Assembly: GCA_030431455.1 (NCBI GenBank) | Contig: JAUIJE010000012.1 | Span: 124,001 to 188,000, forward strand | Direction of reading: 5' to 3' | From: a bacterium | GTDB lineage: Bacteria > Myxococcota > UBA727 > JAUIJE01 | DNA length: 64,000 nt | In this document: piece by piece, positions 46,734-54,938 of the stretch | Layout: each line of letters begins with the position of its first letter | Position numbering within the stretch: position 1 is the first letter of the stretch | Program-made: the position numbers and the translations under genes | Notes under the pieces: generated by a model | Told to the model about the DNA's origin: nothing | Database searches by the model: none | Seen by the model: only the letters and a program-made list of their open reading frames with translations

Positions 46734-47570
46734 TCAAAAGTTGTCTTTGGCCTCGCGCAGCGCGCCCAGCACGGTGGTGACCTCGGGGGCGCAGCCCAGG
46801 GCGGAAGCGTAGTGGGCGCGGGGGCCGTCCTCAAACGCGAGCAAGAAAGGATTTGTGGATAGCTCGCGGCCGAGGGTGTCGGGGACCGAGCTGCCCGAGG
46901 CCGCGCGTTCCTCGTCGAGCTGGGCCCGCCGCTCGCCCACCGCGGGGACACCGGCGCTGACGCTCTCGGCGAAGCGAAAGTTGGACCCGGTGTACTCGTG
47001 GGCACAGCACACCAGGGCCTCGGGAGACTCGGCCCGGTAGGTGGCCATCACCGCGGTGAGGTCGGCGGCGTCCCCTTCGAACAGCCGGCCGCAGCCCCCG
47101 AGGAACAACGAGTCGCCCACGAACAGCAGGGGGCGTTGCTCCAAGCGCGCCACCCGGGTGGCGGTGCCGTCGTGGCCCCAACGCCAGACCTCGTCGACGG
47201 GGGTGTCGAGGGCGTAGCAGATGTGGCCGCGGGTGTGGGCGTGCACGTCGAGCACCCGGAAGCTGAGGCCAATGACCTCGACGGTGGCGCCCACCGTGGC
47301 CGGGTGGGTGAGGCCGGGGATGCGGTCGCGATCGTGGGCCGGCCCGTAGACCCGACAGCCGGTGTGGGCCACGAGGTCCTCGTTGCTGCCCACGTGGTCG
47401 CCGTGGTGGTGGGTGTTGAGGATCGCCCGCAGGGTCCAGCCCCGGTCGGCGAGGGCGGCCTCGATGGGGCCGGCTTCGGGGCTGTCGACCAGCACCGCGT
47501 CGGTGCCCTGGGCGAGCAGGTAGGCATAGTTGTCGCGCCAGACCGGGACTTGAAGCAACACCAGCGACAT
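46734..47570 (-). CDS. gloB: Hydroxyacylglutathione hydrolase (glyoxalase II)
   Basis: 278 residues. Binuclear zinc motif THHHGDHVG near residue 55, then HTRGHICY, FVGDSLFLGGCGRLFEGD and CAHEYTGSNFRFA, all as in GloB. The C-terminal HAGH substrate-binding part ends with NPFLLAFEDGP. It hydrolyses S-lactoylglutathione in methylglyoxal detoxification. GGAGG precedes the ATG. It converges on the 10-heme gene with 12 bases between the stops and no visible terminator. Confidence 0.93.
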   Translation of the reverse strand: MSLVLLQVPVWRDNYAYLLAQGTDAVLVDSPEAGPIEAALADRGWTLRAILNTHHHGDHVGSNEDLVAHTGCRVYGPAHDRDRIPGLTHPATVGATVEVIGLSFRVLDVHAHTRGHICYALDTPVDEVWRWGHDGTATRVARLEQRPLLFVGDSLFLGGCGRLFEGDAADLTAVMATYRAESPEALVCCAHEYTGSNFRFAESVSAGVPAVGERRAQLDEERAASGSSVPDTLGRELSTNPFLLAFEDGPRAHYASALGCAPEVTTVLGALREAKDNF

Positions 47571-47593
47571 GGGGACCTCCGACGACCAAGGGA

Positions 47594-47624
47594 CAAAAAA
47601 CAACAGGCTCCCCGAGGGGAGCCT
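47594..47624 (-). terminator. Terminator after tRNA-Ser
   Basis: Minus strand: AGGCTCCCC, a TC turn, GGGGAGCCT, then GTTGTTTTTT. It begins 4 bases after the tRNA CCA end. Confidence 0.9.
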
Positions 47625-47627
47625 GCG

Positions 47628-47720
47628 TGGCGGAGCGAGAGGGATTCGAACCCTCGATACGAGTTGACCCCGTATACACGCTTAGCAGGCGCGCGCCTTC
47701 AGCCACTCGGCCACCGCTCC
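47628..47720 (-). tRNA. tRNA-Ser(GCT)
   Basis: Minus strand begins GGAGCGGTGGCCGAGTGGCT and has anticodon GCT in the loop CTGCTAA, a long variable arm, T-loop GGTTCGAATCC, and an encoded CCA. The acceptor GGAGCGG pairs with TCGCTCC. All class II tRNA features are in place. Confidence 0.97.
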
Positions 47721-47777
47721 AACGCCCGACAAGGTGAATAACACCGATCGTAGGACTACGGAGCAAGCGCTCGCTCG

Positions 47778-49076
47778 TCAAGGGGCACGGCGGGCGGCGG
47801 CCGCGCGCTCGAGCCGCCGCAGCCCCAGCGCGCACAGAGCGGTGGCCGCGGCCCCGGCCCCCACGCTCGCCCACGCGAGATCCACGAAGGTCCAGCCCCC
47901 ATCGAGCAGCAGGCCGAACAGCGGCGGGCAGACCGCGGTCCCGAGCACCCCGGCGGTGACCATCAGCGAGCGCACCGCCCCGATGTGGGCGGTGCCGAAC
48001 AGGTCGGCGAGGAACGTCGACTTCACCGTCGCGGACAGGCCCATGGTGCCGGCGAGCGCGAGGTAAGCGGGGGCGACCCAGGCCCCGCGGAAGGCGCCGA
48101 GCAGCGCGACCCCGAGCAACAGGGGCACCAGCGAGACCAGCAACAGCCGGCGGGCCCCGACGCGGTCCACCAGCGGTCCGCTCAAAAACGACGTCAACGC
48201 CCGGCACACCGCGAACGCGACAAAGCTGGCGGTGTACCAGGTGTCGGTCCAGCCCATCTCCGCGGCGAGGCTGAGCTGGTGGAAGAAGAACCCGGTCAGG
48301 AGCAGGCCGGGCATGATCCAAAACGGCACCACCAAGTAAAAGCCGGGGGTGCGCAGCACTTCGCCCCGGGTCCACGACGACGACCGCGCCCCCGGCGCCG
48401 CGCTCGTCGTCGATTCGTCCGGGCGCCGGTCGTCGGGGGCGAAGAACGCCTCCGGCCGCGGGTCGCGCCGGGCGAGCAACGCTTGTCCGAGGGGCACCAC
48501 CACCAGCGCCACCACCGCGGCGGCGGTGAGCAACGTGGTGCGCCAGCCTTGGGCGGCGATGGAGGCGACGATCACCGCGGGCAACACCGCCTCGCCCAGC
48601 GGGTGACCGAGCATGGTGATGCCCAACGCTTTGCCCCGGGACCGTTCGAAAAAGCGGCTGGTCGACGTGAGGTTGATGTGGGTCATCACCCCTTGGCCCA
48701 AAAACCGCACGAAGAACAACGCGGGCAAAAACAGCCACAGCGACGGGGCTTGGCCGAGCACCGCCAGCGCGCCGGCGAGCACCAGCACGCAGCCGGCGGC
48801 GTAAGCGCGCAGGCTGACCTTGTCGATCCAGGCCCCCACGACGGGGATGGACAAGCCGGACAGAATCGTGGCCGCGCCGTAGTACGAGCCGAACGCGGTG
48901 CGGTCGATGACAAACGCCGCGCACACCGCGGGCGCGAACAAGGAAATAAAAAACGTCTGCCCCACGCTCGACGTCAGCGCATGCAACAACCCAAACGACA
49001 GCACGTCGGGGTAGCGCGTCAGCAACGTCTTGTACCCCCCAGGGGCGGGCGCGGCGGCTTCAGTCACATTCTTCAT
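47778..49076 (-). CDS. MFS transporter
   Basis: 432 residues with about 12 hydrophobic helices. Motif A-like loops GAWIDKVSLRAYA and GPLVDRVGARRLL follow helices 2 and 8, and RSRGKALGITMLGHPLGE is the start of helix 5. This is the oxalate/formate-like or monocarboxylate-type MFS layout; the substrate is unknown. The start lies inside the end of the small lipoprotein gene (17-base overlap), so it is the last of a five-gene unit. Confidence 0.88.
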   Translation of the reverse strand: MKNVTEAAAPAPGGYKTLLTRYPDVLSFGLLHALTSSVGQTFFISLFAPAVCAAFVIDRTAFGSYYGAATILSGLSIPVVGAWIDKVSLRAYAAGCVLVLAGALAVLGQAPSLWLFLPALFFVRFLGQGVMTHINLTSTSRFFERSRGKALGITMLGHPLGEAVLPAVIVASIAAQGWRTTLLTAAAVVALVVVPLGQALLARRDPRPEAFFAPDDRRPDESTTSAAPGARSSSWTRGEVLRTPGFYLVVPFWIMPGLLLTGFFFHQLSLAAEMGWTDTWYTASFVAFAVCRALTSFLSGPLVDRVGARRLLLVSLVPLLLGVALLGAFRGAWVAPAYLALAGTMGLSATVKSTFLADLFGTAHIGAVRSLMVTAGVLGTAVCPPLFGLLLDGGWTFVDLAWASVGAGAAATALCALGLRRLERAAAARRAP

Positions 49077-49338
49077 CGAGGGTGTGGACGGTCAGGTCCT
49101 GACACGTGACGCTGCCCTCGTATTCCCCGTCTTGTTCGCTCTCGAGGATGACGTGACACCAGAGGTATTGGTGTTCCTCGGTGCAGTCGTCGTCGCCGCA
49201 GCGATCGTCCCGCTCACAGGCGGCGTAGGCATAGGTCCGGCAGTCGTCCGAGAGGGCGTCGCAGTCTTCGCGGTAGGGATCGGGAAGGCACCCGCTCGCC
49301 ACCACGCACGCCAGCCCACACCATCGCCTCCACATCAT
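49060..49338 (-). CDS. Small Cys-rich lipoprotein
   Basis: 92 residues. GAGGAG is 6 bases before the first of two adjacent ATGs. Lipobox VVASGC at residue 17, then eight further cysteines in pairs (CDALSDDC, CERDDRCGDDDC, WC, TC, EC) suggesting four disulphides. It sits 9 bases after the barrel lipoprotein gene and overlaps the MFS gene. Function unknown. Confidence 0.7.
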   Translation of the reverse strand: MMWRRWCGLACVVASGCLPDPYREDCDALSDDCRTYAYAACERDDRCGDDDCTEEHQYLWCHVILESEQDGEYEGSVTCQDLTVHTLDEECD

Positions 49339-49347
49339 CGCTGCTCC

Positions 49348-50010
49348 TCAAAAATAGACCGCGGTCCCGAAGGACGCGTAGCCCCCGCGCGAGGGCATGT
49401 AGTAGCCGCCTTCGCCCATGATCGCGACCCACTCGTTGATTTGCCACATCACCCCGACGGGACTCTCCATGCTGCCGAAGAACGGGAGCTGGGCCTCTTT
49501 GTACAACGACAAGGACACGCTCACGGTGGGGCGCACGTAGATCCACACCCCGTCGTAGAGCCGCTCGGCCACCGGGATGGTGACCGATGCGCTCCCGAAC
49601 CGTTCGGGCAGCCCAATGTAGCTGTGCTCGAGGTACTCCAGGTAGCCGCCCACCCCGAGGTACATCGATTCAAATACCGCATAGCGGAAGCGCACCCCCA
49701 GCGAACCCCCGAAGGTGTACCCCCCGAAGCCCACCTGGTTCCACGGTTGGCGCGACAACAGGTCGAAGCCCGCCGCCGCCCCCCCGTGGGCTCCGACGAG
49801 AAAGTCCACTTTGTCGAACAGGGCCACCCGCCCCCAGGCCCCGGCCAGGCCCCCCGCGGTCTGGTCTCCGACGTGGCCGCCCACCGAACCGCCGGCCTCG
49901 ACGTACTTCCCTTCGGGGAGCGGGGTGGGGGGCCGGTAGCCCGGCGCGGTGACGCAGGCGCTGGTCCACCCGAGGGCGCACACCAGCCAGAGGACGCGCG
50001 GGGTGGTCAT
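49348..50010 (-). CDS. Outer-membrane barrel-like lipoprotein
   Basis: 220 residues. Signal ends LGWTSAC; the body has alternating strands with many Gly and aromatic residues (GGYTFGGSLGVRFRYAVF, VGGYLEYLEH) and ends FGTAVYF, a barrel-type C-terminal Phe. The start overlaps the aminotransferase stop (ATGA). Combination of a lipobox with a barrel is less common; the lipobox could be only a signal peptidase I site. Confidence 0.65.
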   Translation of the reverse strand: MTTPRVLWLVCALGWTSACVTAPGYRPPTPLPEGKYVEAGGSVGGHVGDQTAGGLAGAWGRVALFDKVDFLVGAHGGAAAGFDLLSRQPWNQVGFGGYTFGGSLGVRFRYAVFESMYLGVGGYLEYLEHSYIGLPERFGSASVTIPVAERLYDGVWIYVRPTVSVSLSLYKEAQLPFFGSMESPVGVMWQINEWVAIMGEGGYYMPSRGGYASFGTAVYF

Positions 50011-51164
50011 GACCGCAGCTGGGCCCGGGCTTGGTCGAGGGTGGCGTCGGTCTTACAAAACGCGAACCGCAGCAGGTGGCGGGCCGCGGCTTTGTCCTTT
50101 TCGTAAAACACGCTGGGCGGAATCGCGGCCACCTTCTTGGTCTTGATGAGCTCCACCGCGAACGCCCGGTCGTCGAGGTCGGAGAGGGCGGAAAAATCCG
50201 CGATGATGAAGTACGTGCCCTGCGGGACCGCAGGGGCGAACCCGGCCCCGCGCAGGATCTCCACCAGGGTGTCGCGGCGGCGTTGGTAGTCGGCGCGAAA
50301 GCCGGCCACGTAGTCTCCGTCGACGCACATGCGCAACCCTTCGGCCACCGCGTGTTGCAGGGGGGTGGCCACCGCGTAGGTCACAAACTGGTGCGCGGAT
50401 TGGGCCGCGGCCACCATCGCCTGGGGCCCGGTGGCCCAGCCTACCTTCCAGCCCGTGAACGAGAACGTCTTGCCCGCGCTCGACAACGTCAGGGTGCGGT
50501 CCCGCATGCCCGGCAGCGTGGCGATGGGGGTATGGGGGGCGCCGTCAAACGTCAGGTGCTCGTACACTTCGTCGGACAAGACCAGGACGTCGTGTTGCTG
50601 ACACAGCCGGGCAATGGTGGATAGCTCAGCGGGGGTGAAGACCTTTCCCGACGGGTTGTGGGGGGTGTTGAGCACCAACAGCTTGGTGCGATCGGAAAAG
50701 CACGACGCGAGCTCGTCCTCGTCGAGGGCGAAGTCGGGGTAGCGCAGCGTGCAGTACCGCACGGTGGCGCCGGCGAGGGCCGCGGCCACGGGGTAGGAGT
50801 CGTAGTAGGGCTCGAGCAACACCACCTCGTCGCCGGGATCGAGCAGCCCGAGCATCGAGCTCATGATGCCCTCGGTGGCCCCGCAGGTCACCGTGACCTC
50901 GGTGAGGGGGTCGTAGTCGAGGTCGTAGAAGTGCTTTTTGTGACGAACGATCTGTTCGACCAAGGGGAGCACCCCCGCGGATCGTGCGTACTGGTTGTGA
51001 CCGGCCCGCAGGGCCGCGGCGGCGGCGTCGACGAGGGCGGGGGGGCCTTCGAAGTCGGGGAAGCCTTGGGAGAGGTTGATCGCCTGGTGCGCGATGGCCA
51101 GGCCGGTCATCTCGGCGAAGATCGTGGTCCCGAAGGGCTGAAGGGCTTTGGCGGTGACGGTCAT
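50007..51164 (-). CDS. Class I/II PLP-dependent aminotransferase
   Basis: 385 residues. Motifs of fold-type I: INLSQGFPDFEGPP near residue 28, CGATEGI, NTPHNPSGKVF, DEVYEHLTFDG, and the PLP lysine in SSAGKTFSFTGWKVGWATGP. Closest in pattern to methionine/kynurenine (YbdL-, KAT-like) aminotransferases. It lies between a secreted metalloprotease gene and a barrel lipoprotein gene, with ATGA overlaps on both sides, an unexpected setting for a cytosolic enzyme; perhaps it uses amino acids freed by the protease. Confidence 0.9.
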   Translation of the reverse strand: MTVTAKALQPFGTTIFAEMTGLAIAHQAINLSQGFPDFEGPPALVDAAAAALRAGHNQYARSAGVLPLVEQIVRHKKHFYDLDYDPLTEVTVTCGATEGIMSSMLGLLDPGDEVVLLEPYYDSYPVAAALAGATVRYCTLRYPDFALDEDELASCFSDRTKLLVLNTPHNPSGKVFTPAELSTIARLCQQHDVLVLSDEVYEHLTFDGAPHTPIATLPGMRDRTLTLSSAGKTFSFTGWKVGWATGPQAMVAAAQSAHQFVTYAVATPLQHAVAEGLRMCVDGDYVAGFRADYQRRRDTLVEILRGAGFAPAVPQGTYFIIADFSALSDLDDRAFAVELIKTKKVAAIPPSVFYEKDKAAARHLLRFAFCKTDATLDQARAQLRS

Positions 51165-52684
51165 GACCGCCGGTTATGGCGGCGGCGGCGGAGGCTGGCA
51201 ACCAGCAGCAAGAGCCCGGCGAGGGGCAAGCTCTCCACCGGCGACGATGCGCAACCGCAGTCGTCGTCGGAGTTGTTGCCGATGGGCTCGGGCTCGGGCT
51301 GGGGTTCGGGTTCGCCCGCGGCGGCGTCGGGGGCGCCCGCGTCGGGCAGGCTCTCTTCGCGCGTGCCTTCGTGCACCGTGACCTGGGCGGTGCCGTCGGC
51401 GCTGACCATGTCCACGGTGATGTAAAAACCGAGCAGGCCGTCGCTGGCGTGTTCGATGTTGCGGGCCGAGCCCTCGATGGCGCGGCAGGGCAAGAAGTCG
51501 ATGTCGTCGGTGAGGCGGCAATCGAGGGGCATGGACGCGTTGAGGTAGGGCGGGTTTTGGTTGGGGTAATAAAGCTGCCCCCCGAGGAGGTCGACGAAGC
51601 CGAGGGGGGTGGTGGGGAGCTGGCGCATGTCCACCGAGTGCAGGTAGATGCCGGGGGGGCTCGAGTCGTAATCCTCGTGGAGCACGCCTTGGCGGTTGGC
51701 CACGGTCACGAACTTTTCCTCCCCGCCGAACTTGAGGATGGTGCCGCCTTGGAGGACAGGCTCGAGCATGTAGGTCCCGGGCTCGGTGACCTCGGTGAAC
51801 GTGGACCAGCCGATTTGGGTCCGAGAGAACGCGGAGAAGCCACGCCCCTCGAGGGCCATGAGGTCGTTGACGGTGGGGCCGGGGTTGAGCTCCACGTTGA
51901 GCCGGTAGTGATCGATGAATCCCAATGTGTGTGCAAACTCGTGCATGTAGGGCTTGACCAGGGCGAGGATGCCCACCGAGATGGTGGGGCCGTCGGGCAC
52001 GCTGGCGTCGGGCGGACCGGCGTCGAGGGTCGGTCCCCCGTCGAGGGCGGGGCCGGCGTCGAGGCCAGGGCCGGCGTCGGGGATGGGCTGGGGTTCGGCC
52101 AGCACGGTGACGGGGTTGCCGCTGGAGAGGGCGGCGAGGGGGAACGCGATGCCCCCGAAGATGTTGGTGGAGACGATGAGGCCGTCGAGATAGCCGTCCG
52201 GGCATTCCTGGTCGTCGGGACAGTCCGCGCTGTTGATGTCGAACTGCGACAGGTCCACGCCCTGCTCATCCCGGACCCGCTCCAGCATGTCGGTGATCAG
52301 GGCGCGGATCTCGCCGGCGGAGAAGGTCTGGAAGTCGGTGATGTTGAGGTGGCAGTCGTCGTTGGCCAACGAGATCGGGCACTCGTCGTAATAGAGCACC
52401 TCGGCGAGGGTGGGGACCGGGTCGTAGGCACCCAATGATTGTGCTTGGTAGAAGCCGCGGAAGGTGCCCGGCCCCCCCGCGGGGTTGAACACGGTGTCGA
52501 GCTCCTCCTGCTCGAAGGCGGTGAGCTCCTGCTGCACGCGCATGGGGATGACCAGGACCTTGCTCGTGCCCCGGTGGGGCACCTTGTTGATCCCGATGTC
52601 GTTGGTGGTTTGCAGATGGTCGAGGGCGATGGCCCCCGCGCTGGTGGACAACAGCGAGACGACGGACAGAACAAGCAACCGCAT
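51161..52684 (-). CDS. Secreted zinc metalloprotease with MYXO-CTERM-like anchor
   Basis: 507 residues. Signal peptide LLSTSAGA. The zinc motif HEFAHTLGFIDH (His248, Glu249, His252) matches the M6/metzincin-like HExxHxxGxxD/H pattern. A spacer of about 30 residues with repeated DAGP is inserted directly before the active-site helix (residues ~203-232). After a Pro/Glu spacer the end reads DDCGCASSP, hydrophobic LAGLLLLVAS, RRRRHNRRS, a MYXO-CTERM-type sorting signal, so the enzyme is probably cell-surface anchored. GGAG lies 8 bases before the ATG. First gene of a five-gene coupled operon. Confidence 0.85.
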   Translation of the reverse strand: MRLLVLSVVSLLSTSAGAIALDHLQTTNDIGINKVPHRGTSKVLVIPMRVQQELTAFEQEELDTVFNPAGGPGTFRGFYQAQSLGAYDPVPTLAEVLYYDECPISLANDDCHLNITDFQTFSAGEIRALITDMLERVRDEQGVDLSQFDINSADCPDDQECPDGYLDGLIVSTNIFGGIAFPLAALSSGNPVTVLAEPQPIPDAGPGLDAGPALDGGPTLDAGPPDASVPDGPTISVGILALVKPYMHEFAHTLGFIDHYRLNVELNPGPTVNDLMALEGRGFSAFSRTQIGWSTFTEVTEPGTYMLEPVLQGGTILKFGGEEKFVTVANRQGVLHEDYDSSPPGIYLHSVDMRQLPTTPLGFVDLLGGQLYYPNQNPPYLNASMPLDCRLTDDIDFLPCRAIEGSARNIEHASDGLLGFYITVDMVSADGTAQVTVHEGTREESLPDAGAPDAAAGEPEPQPEPEPIGNNSDDDCGCASSPVESLPLAGLLLLVASLRRRRHNRRS

Positions 52685-52730
52685 GAACCAAACTCCAGGC
52701 ATGTCCCGACTGTAGCCGCTACCCGAAAAG

Positions 52731-52747
52731 TTGGCACTGCAGTTGCT
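52731..52747 (+). promoter_or_regulatory. Sigma-54 promoter (-24/-12)
   Basis: TTGGCACTGCAGTTGCT: the GG and GC are exactly ten bases apart and the flanks match the consensus TGGCAC-N5-TTGC(A/T) without a mismatch. The expected start is near 52758. It points away from the metalloprotease gene and towards a structured stretch that ends in a strong terminator. Confidence 0.8.
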
Positions 52748-52757
52748 CTCTATACGG

Positions 52758-52851
52758 GCGGAACCCCATCCATTTGGATGTGTCGTCACATCCCCCCAGA
52801 TGAAGACACATCTTGGCCCGCCGGAGACCCCCATCTCCGGCGGGTTTTTTT
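52758..52851 (+). ncRNA. Candidate sigma-54-driven structured small RNA
   Basis: The ~94-nt stretch between the sigma-54 site and the terminator has no ORF and folds into successive hairpins. Hairpin A is CATCC/GGATG at 52767-52780. Hairpin B is GGATGTG/CACATCC at 52776-52793 with loop TCGT; it shares GGATG with A, so A and B exclude each other. Hairpin C is CCAGATG/CATCT-TGG at 52796-52816, and the terminator stem follows. It could be a free regulatory RNA or an attenuator-type leader for the SpoIIAA-like gene downstream. Confidence 0.55.
52817..52851 (+). terminator. Strong Rho-independent terminator
   Basis: CCCGCCGGAGA, loop CCCCCA, TCTCCGGCGGG, then seven T: an 11-bp perfect stem. No protein gene on this strand ends upstream, which points to a short non-coding transcript. 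Confidence 0.93.
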
Positions 52852-53009
52852 CTGCCCCACACCGCCCCAGCCCGACAAAATCAACCACTTACGCGATCGT
52901 CCACCGGGACCCGGCGGTCCCTCGCGGGTTCTCTAAGCGCTGGTGCCAGAAGGGGTTTTCGACGCCTGGCGTCTTTTCGCTCACGCCGCCCGCGCGTTCT
53001 CACGCGCAA
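52852..53009. other. Non-coding stretch before SpoIIAA-like gene
   Basis: Between the terminator and the putative start I see no ORF with a ribosome site and no clear promoter. Confidence 0.4.
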
Positions 53010-53468
53010 ATGACCATTGGTCAGTACGGTGTGTCCGCGTTGAGCCAGCGACGGCCCGGCCGGCCCGCGGTCGGCTACATTTTGGCCGTGCCCCTCGCCG
53101 AGGACCCCTACTTCACCATCGAGGACCGACAAGGCGTGTTCTATTGCACCTGCCGCCACGACTGGGACGTCCCCGATGTCGAGCGGTTGATCGCGGTGAT
53201 CCAGCCCCTCATCGAGTCCCAAGAGAACCCGCGGTTCGTGATGAACCTGGTGGAGATGCACGACATCACCCTCACCGCGCGGTGGCGCACCTCGGGCTGG
53301 ATGCGGGGCAACCAGGGGCGGGTGGCCCGGACCGCGGTGATCATGCGGGACAACATGCAACGGTTCGTGCTCCAGACCCTGCTGCGGGTGTCGGGGCGGC
53401 GCAACGTCCGGGCGTGCGCCACGGTGGAGGAGGCGTTCGCCTTCGTGCACGCCCCCGACCCGGCCTGA
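53010..53468 (+). CDS. SpoIIAA/STAS-like small protein
   Basis: About 152 residues; the start is uncertain because no Shine-Dalgarno precedes this ATG, and a GTG at 53089 (giving PLAEDPYFTIEDRQ) is an option. The pattern of a short beta strand, DVPDVERLIAVIQPLI, FVMNLVEMHDI, RTAVIMRDNMQRFVLQ and a last strand NVRACATVEEAFAFV fits the SpoIIAA-like (STAS/SEC14-type) fold. Role unknown. Confidence 0.55.
   Translation: MTIGQYGVSALSQRRPGRPAVGYILAVPLAEDPYFTIEDRQGVFYCTCRHDWDVPDVERLIAVIQPLIESQENPRFVMNLVEMHDITLTARWRTSGWMRGNQGRVARTAVIMRDNMQRFVLQTLLRVSGRRNVRACATVEEAFAFVHAPDPA
53011..53023. promoter_or_regulatory. Palindrome TGACCATTGGTCA
   Basis: TGACCA-T-TGGTCA is perfect and overlaps the first possible ATG of the SpoIIAA-like gene. 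If it is an operator, the real start would be downstream. Confidence 0.35.
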
Positions 53469-53540
53469 ACACACCCATGTCAATGCACGGCGAGCACGAT
53501 GCCGCTTGCCGGGTGGGTCACGAGACGACAAGCTCCCCCC

Positions 53541-54056
53541 ATGCAGGCTCTGGTGTCCTTTTTTTCCGACGACGTGACCGCCCGCTGGATGTGGTGGCTG
53601 GGCACGGCGGTGCTGGTGGCGGTGCTGATGGAGCCGTGGGCGGCCTTTGCCCACCGCCGGCTCTGGCACCGGCCGGGGCTGTGGCGCTTGCACAAGAGCC
53701 ACCACGCGAAAAAGCGGGGCTGGTGGGAGGCCAACGACCTCCTCTCGGCCGGCCATGTGCCGGTGTCGATCGCGATCATCGCGGTGGGCGTGTTCGCCTT
53801 CGGCCCGGTGCCCGCGGGGGACGTGTTGTTCGGGGTGGGGGTGGGCATGGCCGCCTTCGGGATCAGCTACTTCGTGTTCCACGACGGCATGGTCCACGGC
53901 CGGTTGCCGGTGGCGTTTTTGTTGCGGGTGCCGATGTGCGCCCGGTGGCGGGACGCCCACGAAGAGCACCACCGCCGCAACGCCGCGCCCTACGGCTTCT
54001 TTCGCGGCCCCACCGAGCTGGCGCGGGCCCAGGCCCAAGCCGATCCCAAGCGCTGA
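53541..54056 (+). CDS. crtZ: Beta-carotene hydroxylase, CrtZ type
   Basis: 171 residues, about four membrane helices. All diiron histidine clusters of the CrtZ/fatty-acid-hydroxylase family are readable in order: HRRLWH, HKSHH, FVFHDGMVH and HEEHH. It should add hydroxyl groups to beta-ionone rings to give zeaxanthin or a similar pigment. No other carotenoid gene is in the window, so it depends on genes elsewhere. Confidence 0.9.
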   Translation: MQALVSFFSDDVTARWMWWLGTAVLVAVLMEPWAAFAHRRLWHRPGLWRLHKSHHAKKRGWWEANDLLSAGHVPVSIAIIAVGVFAFGPVPAGDVLFGVGVGMAAFGISYFVFHDGMVHGRLPVAFLLRVPMCARWRDAHEEHHRRNAAPYGFFRGPTELARAQAQADPKR

Positions 54057-54124
54057 TCGGGTTGCCCGGTCCCTATCCATTGTTTGTGGCGCGGGATTTC
54101 CCTACTTCGGCGTCAGGAAATTTC

Positions 54125-54177
54125 TGACAGGGATGTGAAGAGATGTCTCACATTCCTGTCATGCATGTTCATTTTTT
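54125..54177. terminator. Terminator between convergent genes
   Basis: A 14-bp stem TGACAGGGATGTGA with TCACATTCCTGTCA (one G-T pair) around a 9-base loop, then six T at 54172-54177 on the plus strand. It lies between the stops of crtZ and the lysoplasmalogenase gene and could serve both. Confidence 0.7.
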
Positions 54178-54180
54178 CGC

Positions 54181-54846
54181 TCACAACGCCCGGGCCGCGA
54201 GCCACCACACCCAAAGCATCTGGGCCCCAAAGTAGAGCGGGAGCCCCAGCGCTTTGTTGACAAACCCCGCGCGCACGAACCGTTCGCGGGCCACAAACAA
54301 GTCGCTCAAATAGAAGCTCACCGCCCCGGCCAGGGCCCAGCCACCCGCGGCCGCCCCCGTCGTGAAATGGCCGACCGCGGTCGCCACCATCACGGAGATG
54401 ACGCCGATATACGCAACAACGGGTCCCCGCAGCTTGGGCTTTGCCTTGGGCCACAACCAGCGGACCACCACCAGCCCAGCCACCACCAACGGCACCGCCG
54501 CCAACCCGCTCATGCGGGCATTCACCCCAGCCGATGCCAATGCAGCAACGTACGCGAGGTGAGCGAGGAAAAACGAGAATAGCCCGAGCACGAAACCTTT
54601 GCCCGCCCCGGACTGGAGCAATGCTACGTCCCCAATAAGAGACAATGCCAACGCGGCCAGGACCCATCCGTGGGGGCCCGAACCGGTGGGCATCACCAGG
54701 GCTCCCCCGACGAGAAACGACGCCGCAGCCAGGGATTTGCTGACGATTTTCAAACGCCGGAAACCGGTCGTTTCTGCATACAGCAATGCCAATGTACATG
54801 CAGTACACGCGGCGAACGAGAACAACACGAAAGTCTTGTGTTCCAA
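54181..54846 (-). CDS. YhhN/TMEM86-type lysoplasmalogenase
   Basis: 221 residues with about eight hydrophobic helices. SLIGDVALL near residue 70 and AVSFYLSDLFVARERF near 180 carry the conserved aspartates of the YhhN/TMEM86 family, which cleaves the vinyl-ether bond of lysoplasmalogens. Plasmalogens occur in myxobacteria, which fits. The only sensible start is TTG, with no ATG or GTG nearby. Contains the motif CAATG-N4-TGCA close to its 5' end. Confidence 0.85.
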   Translation of the reverse strand: MEHKTFVLFSFAACTACTLALLYAETTGFRRLKIVSKSLAAASFLVGGALVMPTGSGPHGWVLAALALSLIGDVALLQSGAGKGFVLGLFSFFLAHLAYVAALASAGVNARMSGLAAVPLVVAGLVVVRWLWPKAKPKLRGPVVAYIGVISVMVATAVGHFTTGAAAGGWALAGAVSFYLSDLFVARERFVRAGFVNKALGLPLYFGAQMLWVWWLAARAL

Positions 54847-54908
54847 GTTGACCCCATTTCAAGTTCGTTGCTGTTCTTGCAACAACATCGGGCTATGCTG
54901 ACGCGGTA

Positions 54909-54924
54909 CCGCCCGATCGGGCGG
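54909..54924. promoter_or_regulatory. 16-bp perfect palindrome upstream of zinc-finger gene
   Basis: CCGCCCGATCGGGCGG, 15 bases before the ATG of the zinc-finger protein and close to its ribosome site. It may be an operator or an RNA hairpin masking translation. Confidence 0.4.
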
Positions 54925-54938
54925 AGCGGAGGACAGGG

